A stretch of 64,000 nucleotides of DNA from Epiperipatus broadwayi (Eukaryota > Onychophora > Udeonychophora > Euonychophora > Peripatidae). The stretch lies in assembly GCA_028023455.1 (NCBI GenBank), contig JAQFVV010000352.1, positions 591,001 to 655,000 of the forward strand, in the 5' to 3' direction. This document shows positions 38,356 to 55,356 of this stretch, in pieces. The notes under the pieces were generated by a model. It did not search any database. It was not told the DNA's origin and saw nothing but the letters and a program-made list of their open reading frames with translations. The position numbers and the translations under genes were made by a program. How positions within the stretch are numbered: position 1 is the stretch's first letter; each line of letters starts with the position of its first letter.

Positions 38356-41076
38356 TGTACCGGTCAAAAAGAAGCCAATACATCAACAAACCCAAACTCA
38401 AAGTCAGATTCAAACTCAGGCAGTTCAAACTGAATTCAAACCCAACTCACGAGCTCATATCAAATCAATGGATGACATATATCGATAGTACATGACTATG
38501 CACCAAGGAACTAGCTCAATGGATGATGATGATTAATGAGACCCCTGATTTAACTCTAATGAAATATAATCAAATAACTAAGCTTTATAAGTCAACTCAT
38601 ATATATATATATATATGTTCAGGTTGCCAATACAGACAGTGAGCATTAATATTAAAAAAATTTGAATAAAAAGAAAGTAAAAAAAACCAAATGGGTTAAT
38701 AAAATGTTTAATAATAATTATAATTTTGTTCAACTTTTAGATTGTGATTATATAGATTACCTCTAGTCTTTAAACGGAATTTATATTTACAACAAGTATG
38801 GCAGTCCTTATTATATGCCAATACTATTATGCAATATTATATGATAAATATACGTCTATGCCCCTGACAAGAAAATAAAGGTAGATAAAGGTATTTGGCT
38901 ATGACTGAAATTATTATTCTGATTCTAAAGGAAAGAATGTCATATTTATTTTCACATTTGTAAATCAATTCACAAAGAGCAAGATATGTATTTAGGGCAT
39001 AACTTTATTACTTAATAGAAAACTTACTTAATTATAAATAAATATGAATTTGTTCAACTTTAATAAAATCAATTCATCATGATTTAAGAGCATTAGAGTG
39101 GGCTTTACTGGAACTGAGAAATAAATGGTACTGACAACTTATGAGCTATAAAAATGAACATGATAAATATGATGGCTGGTCAGTGACTTAAGTATGAGGG
39201 GATAACAGGCCAGGTCTTAGCCACAAGCGTTTGCTGTTCCAATATAATAAAAAACAAGCAAGTGGAGGAAGTGCTTTCTTCCTAGATAATTAAACTAATA
39301 GAAATATCACCGAGGACAAGCCTAAGAAACAGGAGATGGCTCACGTCAGCAACATTCGGAAAATGATGGCTTGGTAATCATCATATTTAAATAATAAAAC
39401 CCAATTTATATAAAGAGTGCTCTATATGATGACCTGATAAAGTTAAATTAAAGTCAAATGTGCTTTAATCAAAAAGTACTTATTGCAATTAGAAATTATA
39501 TTAATTATGCCCTAAATCTCATGCCCTTCCTGAATATTACTAGAAAGTATAAAATTTGAATTATAATATATTCATTTAACTCCTTTATCGACCTTTTTGC
39601 AAAACAATATATTAATGTGAATAAATAGATATTATAAACTCAGTAAAGTGGCCGGGAGCATAGGTTAGAAATTGAGCTAATAATTTGTTGTTATTAGCCA
39701 TTACTAAAATAGCAAAAAATGTATAAATCCTTCAACTCGATAATTAATAGAACTGTATCAAATTAGTTCTAGTGGGTAAGAATTACTCTAAAAATAAATA
39801 TAATATTATTTAACACAGCAAATGCAACGAAGGAAATTATTATCGAGTTGAAGTTATTATTGGGATATAATAAAAAAATAAATTATATTAATAATCATCT
39901 AGAAAATATATAATAGGGTTAAATAAATGATCCGCCATTGTAAGAAAGGAAAGTTAACAGATATTACATTTAAAGACTAGAGATAGATAGAGAATTACTA
40001 CATAATTTAAAATAACATTAATAAAAAGACAATTTTACAATAGATAGCTTAAAGATGTTTTAACTTAAAGTTCAGAACTGACCAGGTTCAAAAGGAAAGA
40101 TATTACCATTTCTTGATGGTTGGCTTCTGAGTTTCCACAGGGCAGAGTCCAGTTGGATGAAACATATGTGCACATTTTGAAAATTATGTGAATAGCATTT
40201 TGATGGATTTCTCTAATGTTTTGGCAGCTTACGATTGGTATATGAATTTCTATATTGCAGCCACATTGAAGATTTTCAGGGGACTTAAGGAACTGTAGTC
40301 AGACTCTTGAGTTAAGCCCCCCCCCACCATGGTAGAAACACTTTTTTAATTCATAATTTAACAGGGTGGCTTCTTCTTTAATGAAATATATATGGCTTCT
40401 CTTAATGAGGAATAAAAACTGCTTGAAAACATTATCTTGGCTATTTATCTGTCCTCTGATGCCTCCAGGCAAGTGCTTCTTTCATTATCAATTTATTAGT
40501 TGTTTTTAGATACATTCCTTCGATAAGGCTTTCAAACTCATTAACTTGAATTCATTTTCTAATTAGAAAATGAATTTTTAAAATCAGAAAAATGATTTTA
40601 ATTACTGACCATCCTTACATTTTAAATACTTATCTTTATTTTTAATTAATAAAAACTTTACCCATTGTTTTTGGAAAAGGACAATCTGAAAGCTTATCGA
40701 AAGAATGTAGCTTCTAATCACTAAAAATTTGAACAAACTATTTAAAGTAAAATAAAACATTCCCGATGCAATGAAACTTTAGAACGAATATGTACATTTA
40801 AATATTTATAAATATATATGCACAATCCATGCAGTTATAATATATATAAATTCATGAATAATTCTAACATGAATTCATTAATAGAAATGATTACTATAAA
40901 TCTCAAATGAGTTAATTTTAACACACATTTGTAATAGTTTTTCTTTAAGGAAACTAGCATGGACGGAACATATAAAGCCCCATTGCATCGGAAATTCAAG
41001 GTTAGTACAAGGGTTTGAAGTTGGCTACATGTGAAAGATCATGAAGCTAGGATCGAACTTAGATCTGACTGCTTCA
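38356..41076 (-). repeat. LARD-like element, left LTR (3' LTR)
   Basis: 2.72 kb, matching 42,484-45,315 throughout (for example TCGATAAGGCTTTCAAACTC near 40,521 and GCATCGGAAATTCAAGG near 40,985). TG at the start and CA at the end, then a T-run inside (41,077-41,085). Unlike the right copy it has only a short TA run at about 40,838. The 15-bp sequence around ACAGCTTCAATTT near the end of the right copy is missing. Confidence 0.85.
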
Positions 41077-42452
41077 TTTTTTTTACCACTTCAAAAAAGA
41101 CAATGAAAAAAATATTTTAACTTAGATTTGATACATTTATAAGTTTACCTGATTAGTTGGTAGACTATACAAGTAATTAGTAACATACAAATATTGATAT
41201 ATTTTAGCAAGTATACTAGTAATTCTCTATGTTGGATCCATTTGGTTCTTATTATTTATTTAGGAAACTCACTCTCTTCTGTACTGACAATGATATTTCC
41301 TGACAAATTAATTTATATGGGCACCAGTCAGCAATATGAGATCAATAGGGCATGTGAAATAACCCATTGATCACCCAAACCATATATGATTGACATAATT
41401 TAGGATAGAACAATTTAATTGATGAATATTTATTATTTATTAAAAGTGACAACACATTTTAAATGTAGGAGTTCAACTATTTCATTTCAAATAAGCATGA
41501 GGCTTTCACACACAAAAAATTATCAAAATTAATATTTTACAAGAACTTCTATTTGTTGATATCATTTTCAATCTTGCTAGCATAAGAGCATGTAAACCAT
41601 TGAAGCATTTTGCCAACTGCATCTGGCTGCTTGGTGTTACACAAAAGTCTTCACCTACTTTGAGGTTACTCTATAAATTATTGTCATTTAAATGTATTGT
41701 CACACTGCATCGGACCGCTTGGCATATAATTTCCAGTCAGAAGGTCTTCACCTGCTTTGAGGTTACTCTAGAAATTGCTGTCATTAAAGCATATTCTCCA
41801 CTACATCATACTGCTTGACATGCAATTGCCAGTTAGAAGGTCTTCACCTGCTTTGAGGCTACTAATAATAAGGAGCGAACATTTAAAATAACCGCTAGCA
41901 AGCAGCTCTTTGAAATTAAAACTTTTAACATGATATCAATATTGGATATTTTTACATATATAACTGAGATAAACACTAATTAATTTTGACACAGAAAAAA
42001 ATATTTCATATATTTTACCCCTTGCTTTGATCTACTCTTACTACTTTTCTAATAATAATTTTCTTCCCTTCTTACTTTCACGATCGCGTATTAAACAACC
42101 CTCTAATATATACTGAGCTGGTATAAAATACATATATACTTAATTTATCTATATTCTATCTTATTACTTTTTTCTTTATATAATTATTTTGACTAACAAA
42201 TCTTTTAATGAACGAACATTTACGTAATCTTGAAAACATTTAAGTATTAAAAAAAAACTGACATTTTAATTCATTGAAATCATGTCAGTTATGCATTATA
42301 AATCGCATTACTTTTTTTCTCAAATATATATAACATTCTACAACATATAATCACTCTCTACTGGGTATACAATTTAATTAATCGAGGCCTCAATGATTTG
42401 GGTGGCTAAAACATAAATACTGACTACAGGGTGTGGGGTTTATTAAATCGAA
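41077..42452. other. LARD-like element, internal region
   Basis: Non-coding. It holds a 3-unit tandem repeat at about 41,600-41,868 and, near the PBS, two related words (TTAATTAATCGAGGCCTC near 42,373 and TTATTAAATCGAAGCCCC near 42,440), suggesting a duplicated PBS-proximal segment. No pol or gag motif in any frame. Confidence 0.7.
41600..41868. repeat. Tandem repeat, 3 units of ~97 bp
   Basis: TCTTCACCTACTTTGAGG, TCTTCACCTGCTTTGAGG and TCTTCACCTGCTTTGAGG lie at 41,648, 41,745 and 41,841. Each is preceded by CTGCATC-GG-C-GCTTGG-type sequence and followed by TTACTCTA-AAATT. The open frame across it is a by-product. Confidence 0.85.
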
Positions 42453-42470
42453 GCCCCATATTGGGCACCA
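42453..42470 (-). promoter_or_regulatory. LARD-like element primer-binding site
   Basis: The minus strand reads TGGTGCCCAATATGGGGC, 13 nt from the LTR edge at 42,484. It starts with TGG and is close in form to the PBSs of the other two elements. Confidence 0.65.
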
Positions 42471-42483
42471 AAACCATAACCAA

Positions 42484-45315
<2,832 letters not shown>

Positions 45316-45489
45316 ATATGGACACTTACAGATTGCAACTTGACTACAGAGTATGAAATATTGTTACAATGAAGTTTAAATAAATCTCTTTAAACATGAA
45401 TAAACATGTCACTATAATGCAGACTAATAAATAGTCATCTATAACATTACTTAATGCAATACTTTTAAATTTCCCATGTATTATTTAGA

Positions 45490-48840
<3,351 letters not shown>

Positions 48841-48940
48841 ATATAATATTAAACATTATTCACTAATCCATTTACTTTCCATCCACCCTTAATATTAAAA
48901 GAACTCTTAAATAAGTTAATTGCTTCAGAATAATAAATTT

Positions 48941-49156
48941 TCAATAATAAAGATTCTTTAATTCTTTTTTTTTTGATTTTATTTCTCTCAAGACAATCTT
49001 AGCTGCATCAAAATTAAGAGTGTGGCCTGTATAATTTTCATGGACATATAAAGCAGAACTAAGATGTCTATTTTTAACTCTACTTTTATGAACCCTTATT
49101 CTTTCATTTAAACTCAAAACACTCTTACCTATGTAGACCTTTTTACAAAAAAACAA
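48941..49156 (-). pseudogene. PLE1 GIY-YIG endonuclease domain
   Basis: CKKVYIGKS (YIG), then LNERIRVHKSRVKNRHLSSALYVHE and GHTLNFDAAKI. The 'G-V-V-Y' half of GIY-YIG lies just upstream in another frame (IPGVVYFIPC, in 49,317-49,129). The catalytic Arg of the family corresponds to R in NERIRVH. The frames join at a T7 run (A7 at 49,147-49,153 on the plus strand). Confidence 0.85.
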
Positions 49157-49703
49157 GGGATAAAATATACTACACCAGGAATAGTCCTATCAAAAATTTT
49201 CTTTGTATTATTTAATAAATTATTAAATGCAATACCCCTTTTCCAAGCAATTTTCTTATTTCCAAACAAATTACTATTCCTACATACAATTTTATAAGAA
49301 TGCAATTTAAATGGCAAAGAAATAAAATCATATTTTATCTATTATTTACATCCTTACAAATATTACTATAAAATAAAATACTTTTAACAAATTTATCAGA
49401 GTAACCAACCCTCAAGTAACCTTTATAAAATTGACATTTCTAAAACAAAGCTACCCCACTAGAATTATTTAATTTTTTATTCTTATGACAATAATTCCTT
49501 AAAGCAGCTACTTTATGAGATACAGACTGATAGCTATCAGGTTTAATTATAGATCTTAATTCTCTACTTTTAACAAAATGACTGCATAGTAAACAATTAG
49601 TCTCTACATTTCTAATCTCCAAAACATGTAAAAAATTTAACTTTCAAAAATCTAACTCCTCTTTTTCTAACACATATCTTATAGAAAGATCAAAACAATT
49701 AAA

Positions 49704-49967
49704 CTAATTTACAAATTCCTTCAATTTATCATTCGCAACTAAAAATAGACAATCATCAACATATCTGACAAATAACTTTACATATAAACAATTCTTTTTA
49801 ATAATAATTTCCTCATCCATATAATTAATATAAACTGAACATACTGAAGAAGAAATAATATAACCTATTATCCACCCTTCCTTAATTTTATAAAAATTAC
49901 CTTTATAAGTAAAATAGAGCAAAACTCTCCATACAGTATTGCCACCTGTGCTAAACAGAGTAATCAA
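49704..49967 (-). pseudogene. PLE1 RT palm with YVDD
   Basis: The frame contains YFTYKGNFYKIKEGW, GYIISSSVCSVYINYMDEE and LFVRYVDDCLFLV. These match PLE RT motifs: N-x-F-x-F-x-G-x-x-Y-x-Q-x-x-G, then M-G-x-x-x-S-x-x-x-A-N-x-x-M-x-x-x-E, then the catalytic Y-x-D-D. The first 18 or so codons before the RT sequence belong to the retrozyme insertion, not the RT. The usual small residue/serine pattern after G is altered. Confidence 0.9.
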
Positions 49968-50022
49968 TGGATGCCAGAAGGCTTGTGCATAAAATCCCTA
50001 TCTAATGCCTACTCATCCAATA

Positions 50023-50064
50023 TCCCCAGACTAGTTTCTGGCTTGTGGCCTTCGTCAGTGAGGA
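50023..50064 (-). ncRNA. Hammerhead ribozyme, minus-strand copy
   Basis: Exact mirror of the copy at 50,768-50,809 around the palindrome centre. Minus strand: stem I 5' side UCCUCA, core CUGACGA, GGC/GCC stem II, core GAAA, minimal stem III ACU/AGU, cleavage C, stem I 3' side UGGGGA. See the plus copy for details. Confidence 0.85.
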
Positions 50065-50767
50065 GCTTTGGATCTGAGAGCACTGCATCTAGATCTTAGG
50101 ATCTAATGCAACCCTCTAGCAACCACCTTTTATCTCTACTTAACTACTAAACTATGAGAATGAAATTGAAAACACAAAAAATATTTTCAATCTAAGCTCA
50201 ATAGCTTAAATAGTCATATGGGTCTGAACTCAGTTCAGCACCCATACATTTTGGTGTCTTTGGCTCTTTTACAACCATAGCCACCACTATCCTATTAGGC
50301 AGGATTGGTGTTAAACCATTAAGCATCACATGATCACATTTCCTATACTAGCACATTAATTGTTGATAAACAGAGCAAAACTCTCCATACAGTATTGCCA
50401 CCTGTGCTAAACAGAGTCTGTTTAGCACAGGTGGCAATACTGTATGGAGAGTTTTGCTCTGTTTATCAACAATTAATGTGCTAGTATAGGAAATGTGATC
50501 ATGTGATGCTTAATGGTTTAACACCAATCCTGCCTAATAGGATAGTGGTGGCTATGGTTGTAAAAGAGCCAAAGACACCAAAATGTATGGGTGCTGAACT
50601 GAGTTCAGACCCATATGACTATTTAAGCTATTGAGCTTAGATTGAAAATATTTTTTGTGTTTTCAATTTCATTCTCATAGTTTAGTAGTTAAGTAGAGAT
50701 AAAAGGTGGTTGCTAGAGGGTTGCATTAGATCCTAAGATCTAGATGCAGTGCTCTCAGATCCAAAGC

Positions 50768-50809
50768 TCCTCACTGACGAAGGCCACAAGCCAGAAACTA
50801 GTCTGGGGA
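50768..50809 (+). ncRNA. Type I hammerhead ribozyme, plus-strand copy
   Basis: Stem I pairs UCCUCA (50,768-50,773) with UGGGGA (50,804-50,809), six pairs with one U-G. The core is CUGACGA (50,774-50,780) and GAAA (50,794-50,797). Stem II is GGC/GCC closing a CACAA loop, with an A-A mismatch next to the core. Stem III is only ACU/AGU without a loop, ending in GUC, so cleavage is expected after C at 50,803. Such short stem III hammerheads, known from PLEs and retrozymes, are thought to cleave best as dimers, which fits tandem units. In a multimeric transcript, cutting would release 456-nt monomers. Confidence 0.88.
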
Positions 50810-51062
50810 TATTGGATGAGTAGGCATTAGATAGGGATTTTATGCACAAGCCTTCTGGCATCCATTGATTACTCTGTTTAGCACAGGTGGCAATACTGTA
50901 TGGAGAGTTTTGCTCTGTTTATCAACAATTAATGTGCTAGTATAGGAAATGTGATCATGTGATGCTTAATGGTTTATAAGTAAAATACATAGAATTTTCC
51001 AATAATAAAAGCAAATTTTTAATTACCTTAATTTTATTTTTTGATAAAGAACCGATCTTAAT

Positions 51063-51063
<1 letters not shown>

Positions 51064-51105
<42 letters not shown>
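51064..51105. repeat. (TA)n tract inside PLE1 RT
   Basis: A dinucleotide run within the RT fingers frame, read as alternating Ile-Tyr, between SIDVI and LIKIGSL. It is absent from related PLE RT proteins as known for the family. Confidence 0.85.
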
Positions 51106-51106
<1 letters not shown>

Positions 51107-51957
51107 CATCAATACTGCTTAACCTATTAACAGATTGATACATATTTTTGTTATCTAAACTGCCAAATACCCAATTACTTTCCATAATTAAATTATTAAT
51201 CTTATCACTCAAAAGAATAAAAAACTGTGTAATGACCAAAATCAACAAATTCTTTTAAAAATTCTTCAAGAATGTAGAAATACCATCTACAACACTACCT
51301 GTAAAATCAAAAATAAATCTTATAGGAAACCTATCTTTATGAGTCTTAATATTCACAAACATCTTAGCTGATATGAAATCATTTGGATAGCATTTTAAAT
51401 AATCTACTCTATTAAAAAAAATAATTTACCATTTTCTTCATAATATCTATCAACTTTTTTTAAATCACATTACCTTAATCCTTATTTAAAAACATATATT
51501 TTCCATTATTTTATTCTCTATCCATTTTTTCTTTGATCTCATATCCTTTCATAATGACAAATCTACCAGCTTTGTCTTCATGAGAAATGATCACATCATT
51601 AGCAATTAATCTATTCTTAAGATGTCTAACCTCAGCCAGATTAACCACAATTTTTTTTTTCCTTTTTAAACTTTTATTTAAAATAAAGTGGATACCAACT
51701 TTCTGTTCATCACTCAAATTACTATATTCAATAGACAAAACATGTAGCAAAAACTATATTTTTGAATAAAATGGAACAAAATAAGGGCCTTTACCAAGAA
51801 TATCTAATTCTCTATTATTTAACTTAATATCAGAAAGATTAAAAACCCTATCATCAGAAACATTTCTCTCATACCCTTTATCACTACAATAAAGTAGCTG
51901 CTTTAAGGAATTATTGTCATAGGAATAAAAAAAATCAATAATTCTAGTAGGGTAGCT

Positions 51958-52479
51958 TTGTTTCAGAAATGTCAATTTTATAAAGATTACTTGAGGGTTG
52001 GTTACTCTGATAAAATTGTTAAAAGTATTTTATTTAATAGTAATATTTTTAAAGATGTAAAGGATAGAGAAAATATGATTTTACTTCTTTGCTATTTAAA
52101 TTGTCTTCTTATAAAATTGTATATAGGAATAGTAAATTGTTAGGAAATAAGAAAATTACTTGGAAAAGTGGTATTACATTGAATAATCTATTAAATAATG
52201 CTAAGGAAATTTTTGATAGGAGGACTATTCCTGGTGAAGTATATTTTATCCCTTGTTTTTTTTTTTTTTTGTAAGAAAGTCTACATAGGTCAGAGTAGTT
52301 TGAGATTAAATGAAAGAATAAAGGTTCATAAAAGTAGAGTTAAAAATAGATATCTTAGTTCTGCTTTGTATGGCCATGAAAAAGATACAGGCCACACTAT
52401 TAATTTTAATGGAGCTAAGGTTGTCTTCTTTGAGATAAATGAAATTAAAAGAAGCATTAAAGAATCTTTATTATTGTAA
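51958..52479 (+). pseudogene. Penelope-like fragment PLE2 (linker and GIY-YIG)
   Basis: Plus-strand copy of the C-terminal third of the PLE1 protein: FYKDYLRVGYSDKIVKSILF, then the frame at 52,089 (ITWKSGITLNNLLNNAKEIF; IPGEVYFIPC), then CKKVYIGQS, LNERIKVHKSRVKNRYLSS and GHTINFNGAKVV, ending at 52,479. It is truncated at the 5' side, where it abuts the N-terminus of PLE1 head to head. Several frameshifts are present. The T-run before CKKVYIG has grown to 15, breaking the frame. Its 3' tail (52,480-52,570) matches PLE1 and ends at a (TA)n tract. Confidence 0.85.
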
Positions 52480-52569
52480 ATTTATTATTCTGAAGCAATT
52501 AACTTATTTAAGAGTTCTTGTAATATTAAGGTGGATGGGAAGTAAATGGATTTGTGGGTAATGTTTAAC

Positions 52570-52570
<1 letters not shown>

Positions 52571-52618
<48 letters not shown>
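52571..52618. repeat. (TA)n tract at the 3' end of PLE2
   Basis: A dinucleotide run of about 48 bp directly after the PLE2 tail. Frames reading through it are not genes. Confidence 0.9.
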
Positions 52619-52621
<3 letters not shown>

Positions 52622-54379
52622 CGGGTTCGAATATGCGTCCTCGCAACATCAGCCTCTTAGGCAGAGAAAAACATGCTCGGATAGTATGTATGCCCAAAAT
52701 GATAGCTATAAAATATATAATTAGTGTTACATTTCCAGGACATAACTTCTTCTCGATTGTTATGTTCAACACCAGAGTTCAAATAACTTTTTTTTCTTTG
52801 TGTATAAACACGGGTGCCAGTTAATTATCCAAGAATGAATAAATAATGCACTTTGAGCAATGGCCACTAACTCAACACCTAAATATCCACGACTAGCTCA
52901 GATGTTTGTAATCACTAATAGATTATACATAATTAGTGGCTAAAAGAATTGATAAAAGAATTTTAAAAGGAATTTATAAAAAGAGATTGATAAAAAGAAT
53001 TGACCGACAAATAGAGTTTAATTTTAAAGACAATTTATTAACTAACATTAATTTACTAAATTTAAACATCTTTATAATTTTTTAACTAATATGACACATG
53101 CACATTTTAAATTAATGTATTATGATATATATGTATCTTATGAAAGCATAAATAATATTTGACATCGATAAATTATCTCACATTTACAAACACGCACATC
53201 AATAGTTCATTTTATGCATGCTTAATAGAGTTCAAATTACTTGTCTCTGGAGGCTTTACAAATTAATGCAATGCAATGGCTATTATAGAATAAACAAAAT
53301 AAGCAAATGTTTTACCTGGGATTTTGAATATAGACATAGAATTTTTTCTCTTTGGTTGCTGCTTTCGGTGAGGATATTTCCATTCCAAATACTTCCAGCC
53401 AGCTGGGAGGTTTCCTTGATGAGTTTCATTATTCTTCATAATTAATATTATTGGAGACAATTAGATATTGACAGAGATTTTCAAGTTGTTACGCTGACAT
53501 TATTTCAGGGGCAGATCTTGCTGTTTTTATCGGACTTTAGGTTGTGGAAAACGTGTGTTCCCAAAAGCTGCTCAACACAGCATTTTTTGTTTCTAGATAC
53601 AATTAACTTAACTGATTGAAATTAACTGACTCAATTGATTTGTGAATTGAACTCACTCAATTAATTTGTGAACTGAACCAATTATCTGATAAAATTTAAC
53701 TATTTATACCTGCGATGTGTTGTCCTTGTAATATCCTCCGGCAAAATCTGTTGTCGAAATTACAGTGACAATCCTTTGACAACGTGTTTTGGAAGATTGT
53801 TTAACTAGTAATAGCCATGCAAAAAGTACTGTTTTATATTTTAATTAATATCTAATCCTTTGGAGACAAGCTTTTTAATTCTGTAGTTTTATATTTTAAT
53901 TAATAGCCATTGCCAAGTTTTTTTAATGATAATCTTCTTTAACTTTCATTTATTTATAATAATATTTATTACACATACATTTATTCTATTATTGACAATA
54001 GCACATATATATGCACATATATTACTTTTCTTTAATTCAAATGAAAAGAGATTTGTATTTTGTAAACTTTAAATTATTTATATTTTACGAATACTAATAA
54101 GAAAACTTTTTACTTCTATTTTATAAAACCTTTAGCTTAACTTTTCTAATGAATCACACCTCTCCCCTTCTGATTAATTAAGTGTAGCTTTTTATTTCAA
54201 AAACTAACGATGGAAAACTATTTGATTCATATCTTTTTTGAAAACAAACTGTAATAAACTCTTAAACTTTTAATTTTACTTTTGACAGCAAACTGATTTT
54301 GTTTACTTAAAGAAACCTTTTAGATTTTTATAACTTATCTATTATTTTAATATTGTTTTAGATAAAATTAATTGTGCCC
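52619..54379. other. Unassigned sequence between PLE copies
   Basis: Partly less AT-rich. 52,619-52,850 begins GTACCGGGTTCGAATATGCG, has a hairpin-like GCCTCTTAGGC, and contains AGTTCAAATAAC; 53,215-53,420 has GGAGGCTTTAC and CCAGCCAGCTGGGAGG. No protein family is visible in either strand. The rest is AT-rich without features. Confidence 0.35.
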
Positions 54380-54505
54380 ATTTCAATATATTGTGTAGTT
54401 TTTGTAGTTCTTTACACTTGAGAAGTCTGCTTGTAGCAGTGACACTTTTGGTTATGTTTTAATATTATTTATTGCTGGTCTGGTTGAATTTTGGATTTGG
54501 GGTAA

Positions 54506-54512
<7 letters not shown>
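54380..54512 (+). repeat. PLE-type end sequence P, plus copy
   Basis: TTTTTGTAGTTCTTTACACTTG, then GAGAAGTCTGCTTGTAGCAG and ATTGCTGGTCTGGTTGAATTT, then a (TA)n tract at about 54,522. Inverted partner of 48,730-48,840. Confidence 0.6.

Positions 54513-54513
<1 letters not shown>

Positions 54514-54574
<61 letters not shown>
54514..54574. repeat. (TA)n tract after sequence P
   Basis: An imperfect dinucleotide run with one TAAT interruption. A second short TA tract lies at about 54,629-54,641. Confidence 0.9.
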
Positions 54575-54802
54575 GAATCAGTCAGTATGTAGACAATCCT
54601 AATATAGATAACAATCAAGAACTTCAATATATATATATATTGTAATTAAAATTGATATAATATTTCTAACGGTTTACAAACAATTACAAACAATCCCTAA
54701 ATCTGCAGAAGTACTTTCGGTTACTTTCTAACCTGCCTCAACTGCCATTAAATTCCAAAACAAAAGTGGAAGCAAATGTCATCAATTCAAAGTCCATGAA
54801 TC

Positions 54803-55293
54803 TCATATTTTAATGTTAGAAGCTTGTTGATTTATTAAATGCGTTTTATTCCTGTTTATAAAAATTGCCTCTTTAATTTTTCTTTTACTATGGTTTCTCT
54901 CATCATGAAGAATTTTCACATTTTCAAAATTAAATTTAAATTTATATTTACATGTTTTTTTGTGATCAAAAAAAACTGAAGGAGATATTAAATCACCATT
55001 ATTTTTATTTTTTACATGCTTATATAACAATTCATGTTCCTTCAATCTTTTCTCAGTACTGCACCTAGATTCACCTATATATGATAGCATACAATCACAA
55101 AAAAATGATATATGACATTATTTTTTTGCTTGACAGGTATAACATCCTTAGAATTATTGACTAATTTATTAATATTGTTTGGAACATAGAATGAAACATT
55201 AAACACATTCTTATATAAATCCTTAAAAAATTTCACTTGTGCATTTGAAATAAATGGAATAGATATCCATTTTTTTTTACTATTAATCTTCAT
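54803..55293 (-). pseudogene. Penelope-like fragment PLE3 (linker and GIY-YIG)
   Basis: 55,293-55,075 holds the linker (WISIPFISNAQVKFFKDLYK, FYVPNNINKLVNNSKDVIP, KQKNNVIYHF). 55,090-54,803 holds the nuclease (YIGESRCSTEKRLKEHELLY, HKKTCKYKFKFNFENVKIL, RNHSKRKIKEAIFI). It is clearly diverged from PLE1/2, so a second family. The two frames are joined in the correct register only by a -1 shift at the T7 run (A7 at 55,099-55,105), which gives FCDCMLSYIGES with the usual Cys pair before YIG. RT is missing. Confidence 0.85.
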
Positions 55294-55302
55294 TTCTTTT
55301 AA

Positions 55303-55310
<8 letters not shown>

Positions 55311-55356
<46 letters not shown>

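Larger units (their letters stand above)
49916..50916. repeat. Near-perfect ~1-kb palindrome, centre at 50,416
   Basis: Positions p and 100,832-p are complementary from the centre (CTAAACAGA-G-TCTGTTTAG) out to 49,916/50,916, where the match ends. There is almost no spacer, and no mismatch was noticed in the stretches compared. It is formed by the two halves of the retrozyme. Confidence 0.9.
49917..50972. mobile_element. Retrozyme: head-to-head copies of a 456-bp ribozyme-bearing unit
   Basis: The 1,056-bp insertion is flanked by the 15-bp target duplication TTTATAAGTAAAATA (49,902-49,916 and 50,973-50,987) inside the PLE1 RT frame. The right half, from 50,417, is one full 456-bp unit plus about 100 bp of the next copy (TGTATGGAGAG recurs at 50,441 and 50,897). 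The left half, on the minus strand from 50,415, is the same unit plus about 40 bp. Each full unit has one type I hammerhead ribozyme. Tandem units with a minimal hammerhead and no protein are the mark of metazoan retrozymes, which make circular RNAs and are thought to move with PLE enzymes. The inverted arrangement is unusual. Confidence 0.85.
48941..51975 (-). pseudogene. Penelope-like element PLE1, split by a retrozyme
   Basis: A PLE protein read right to left. The N-terminal region is at 51,975-51,754 (LDILGKGPYFVPF) and 51,750-51,511 (LSDEQKVGIHFIL; HEDKAGRFVIMKGYE). The RT fingers are at 51,248-50,973 (FGSLDNKNMYQSV; LLLLENSMYFTYK) with a (TA)n run grown in frame. The RT palm is at 49,967-49,704, the thumb and linker at 49,622-49,129, and the GIY-YIG domain at 49,156-48,941. 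Frameshifts, stops, the (TA)n expansion and the insertion at 49,917-50,972 make it non-functional. PLEs copy RNA into DNA at a nick made by the GIY-YIG nuclease. Its 3' end (about 48,841-48,960) is repeated inverted at 52,480-52,570 in PLE2. Confidence 0.85.

Noticed and set aside
52619-52700. tRNA or SINE head suggested by GGGTTCGAAT
   Set aside because: The T-arm does not pair around it and no acceptor, D-arm or anticodon arm could be built on either strand.
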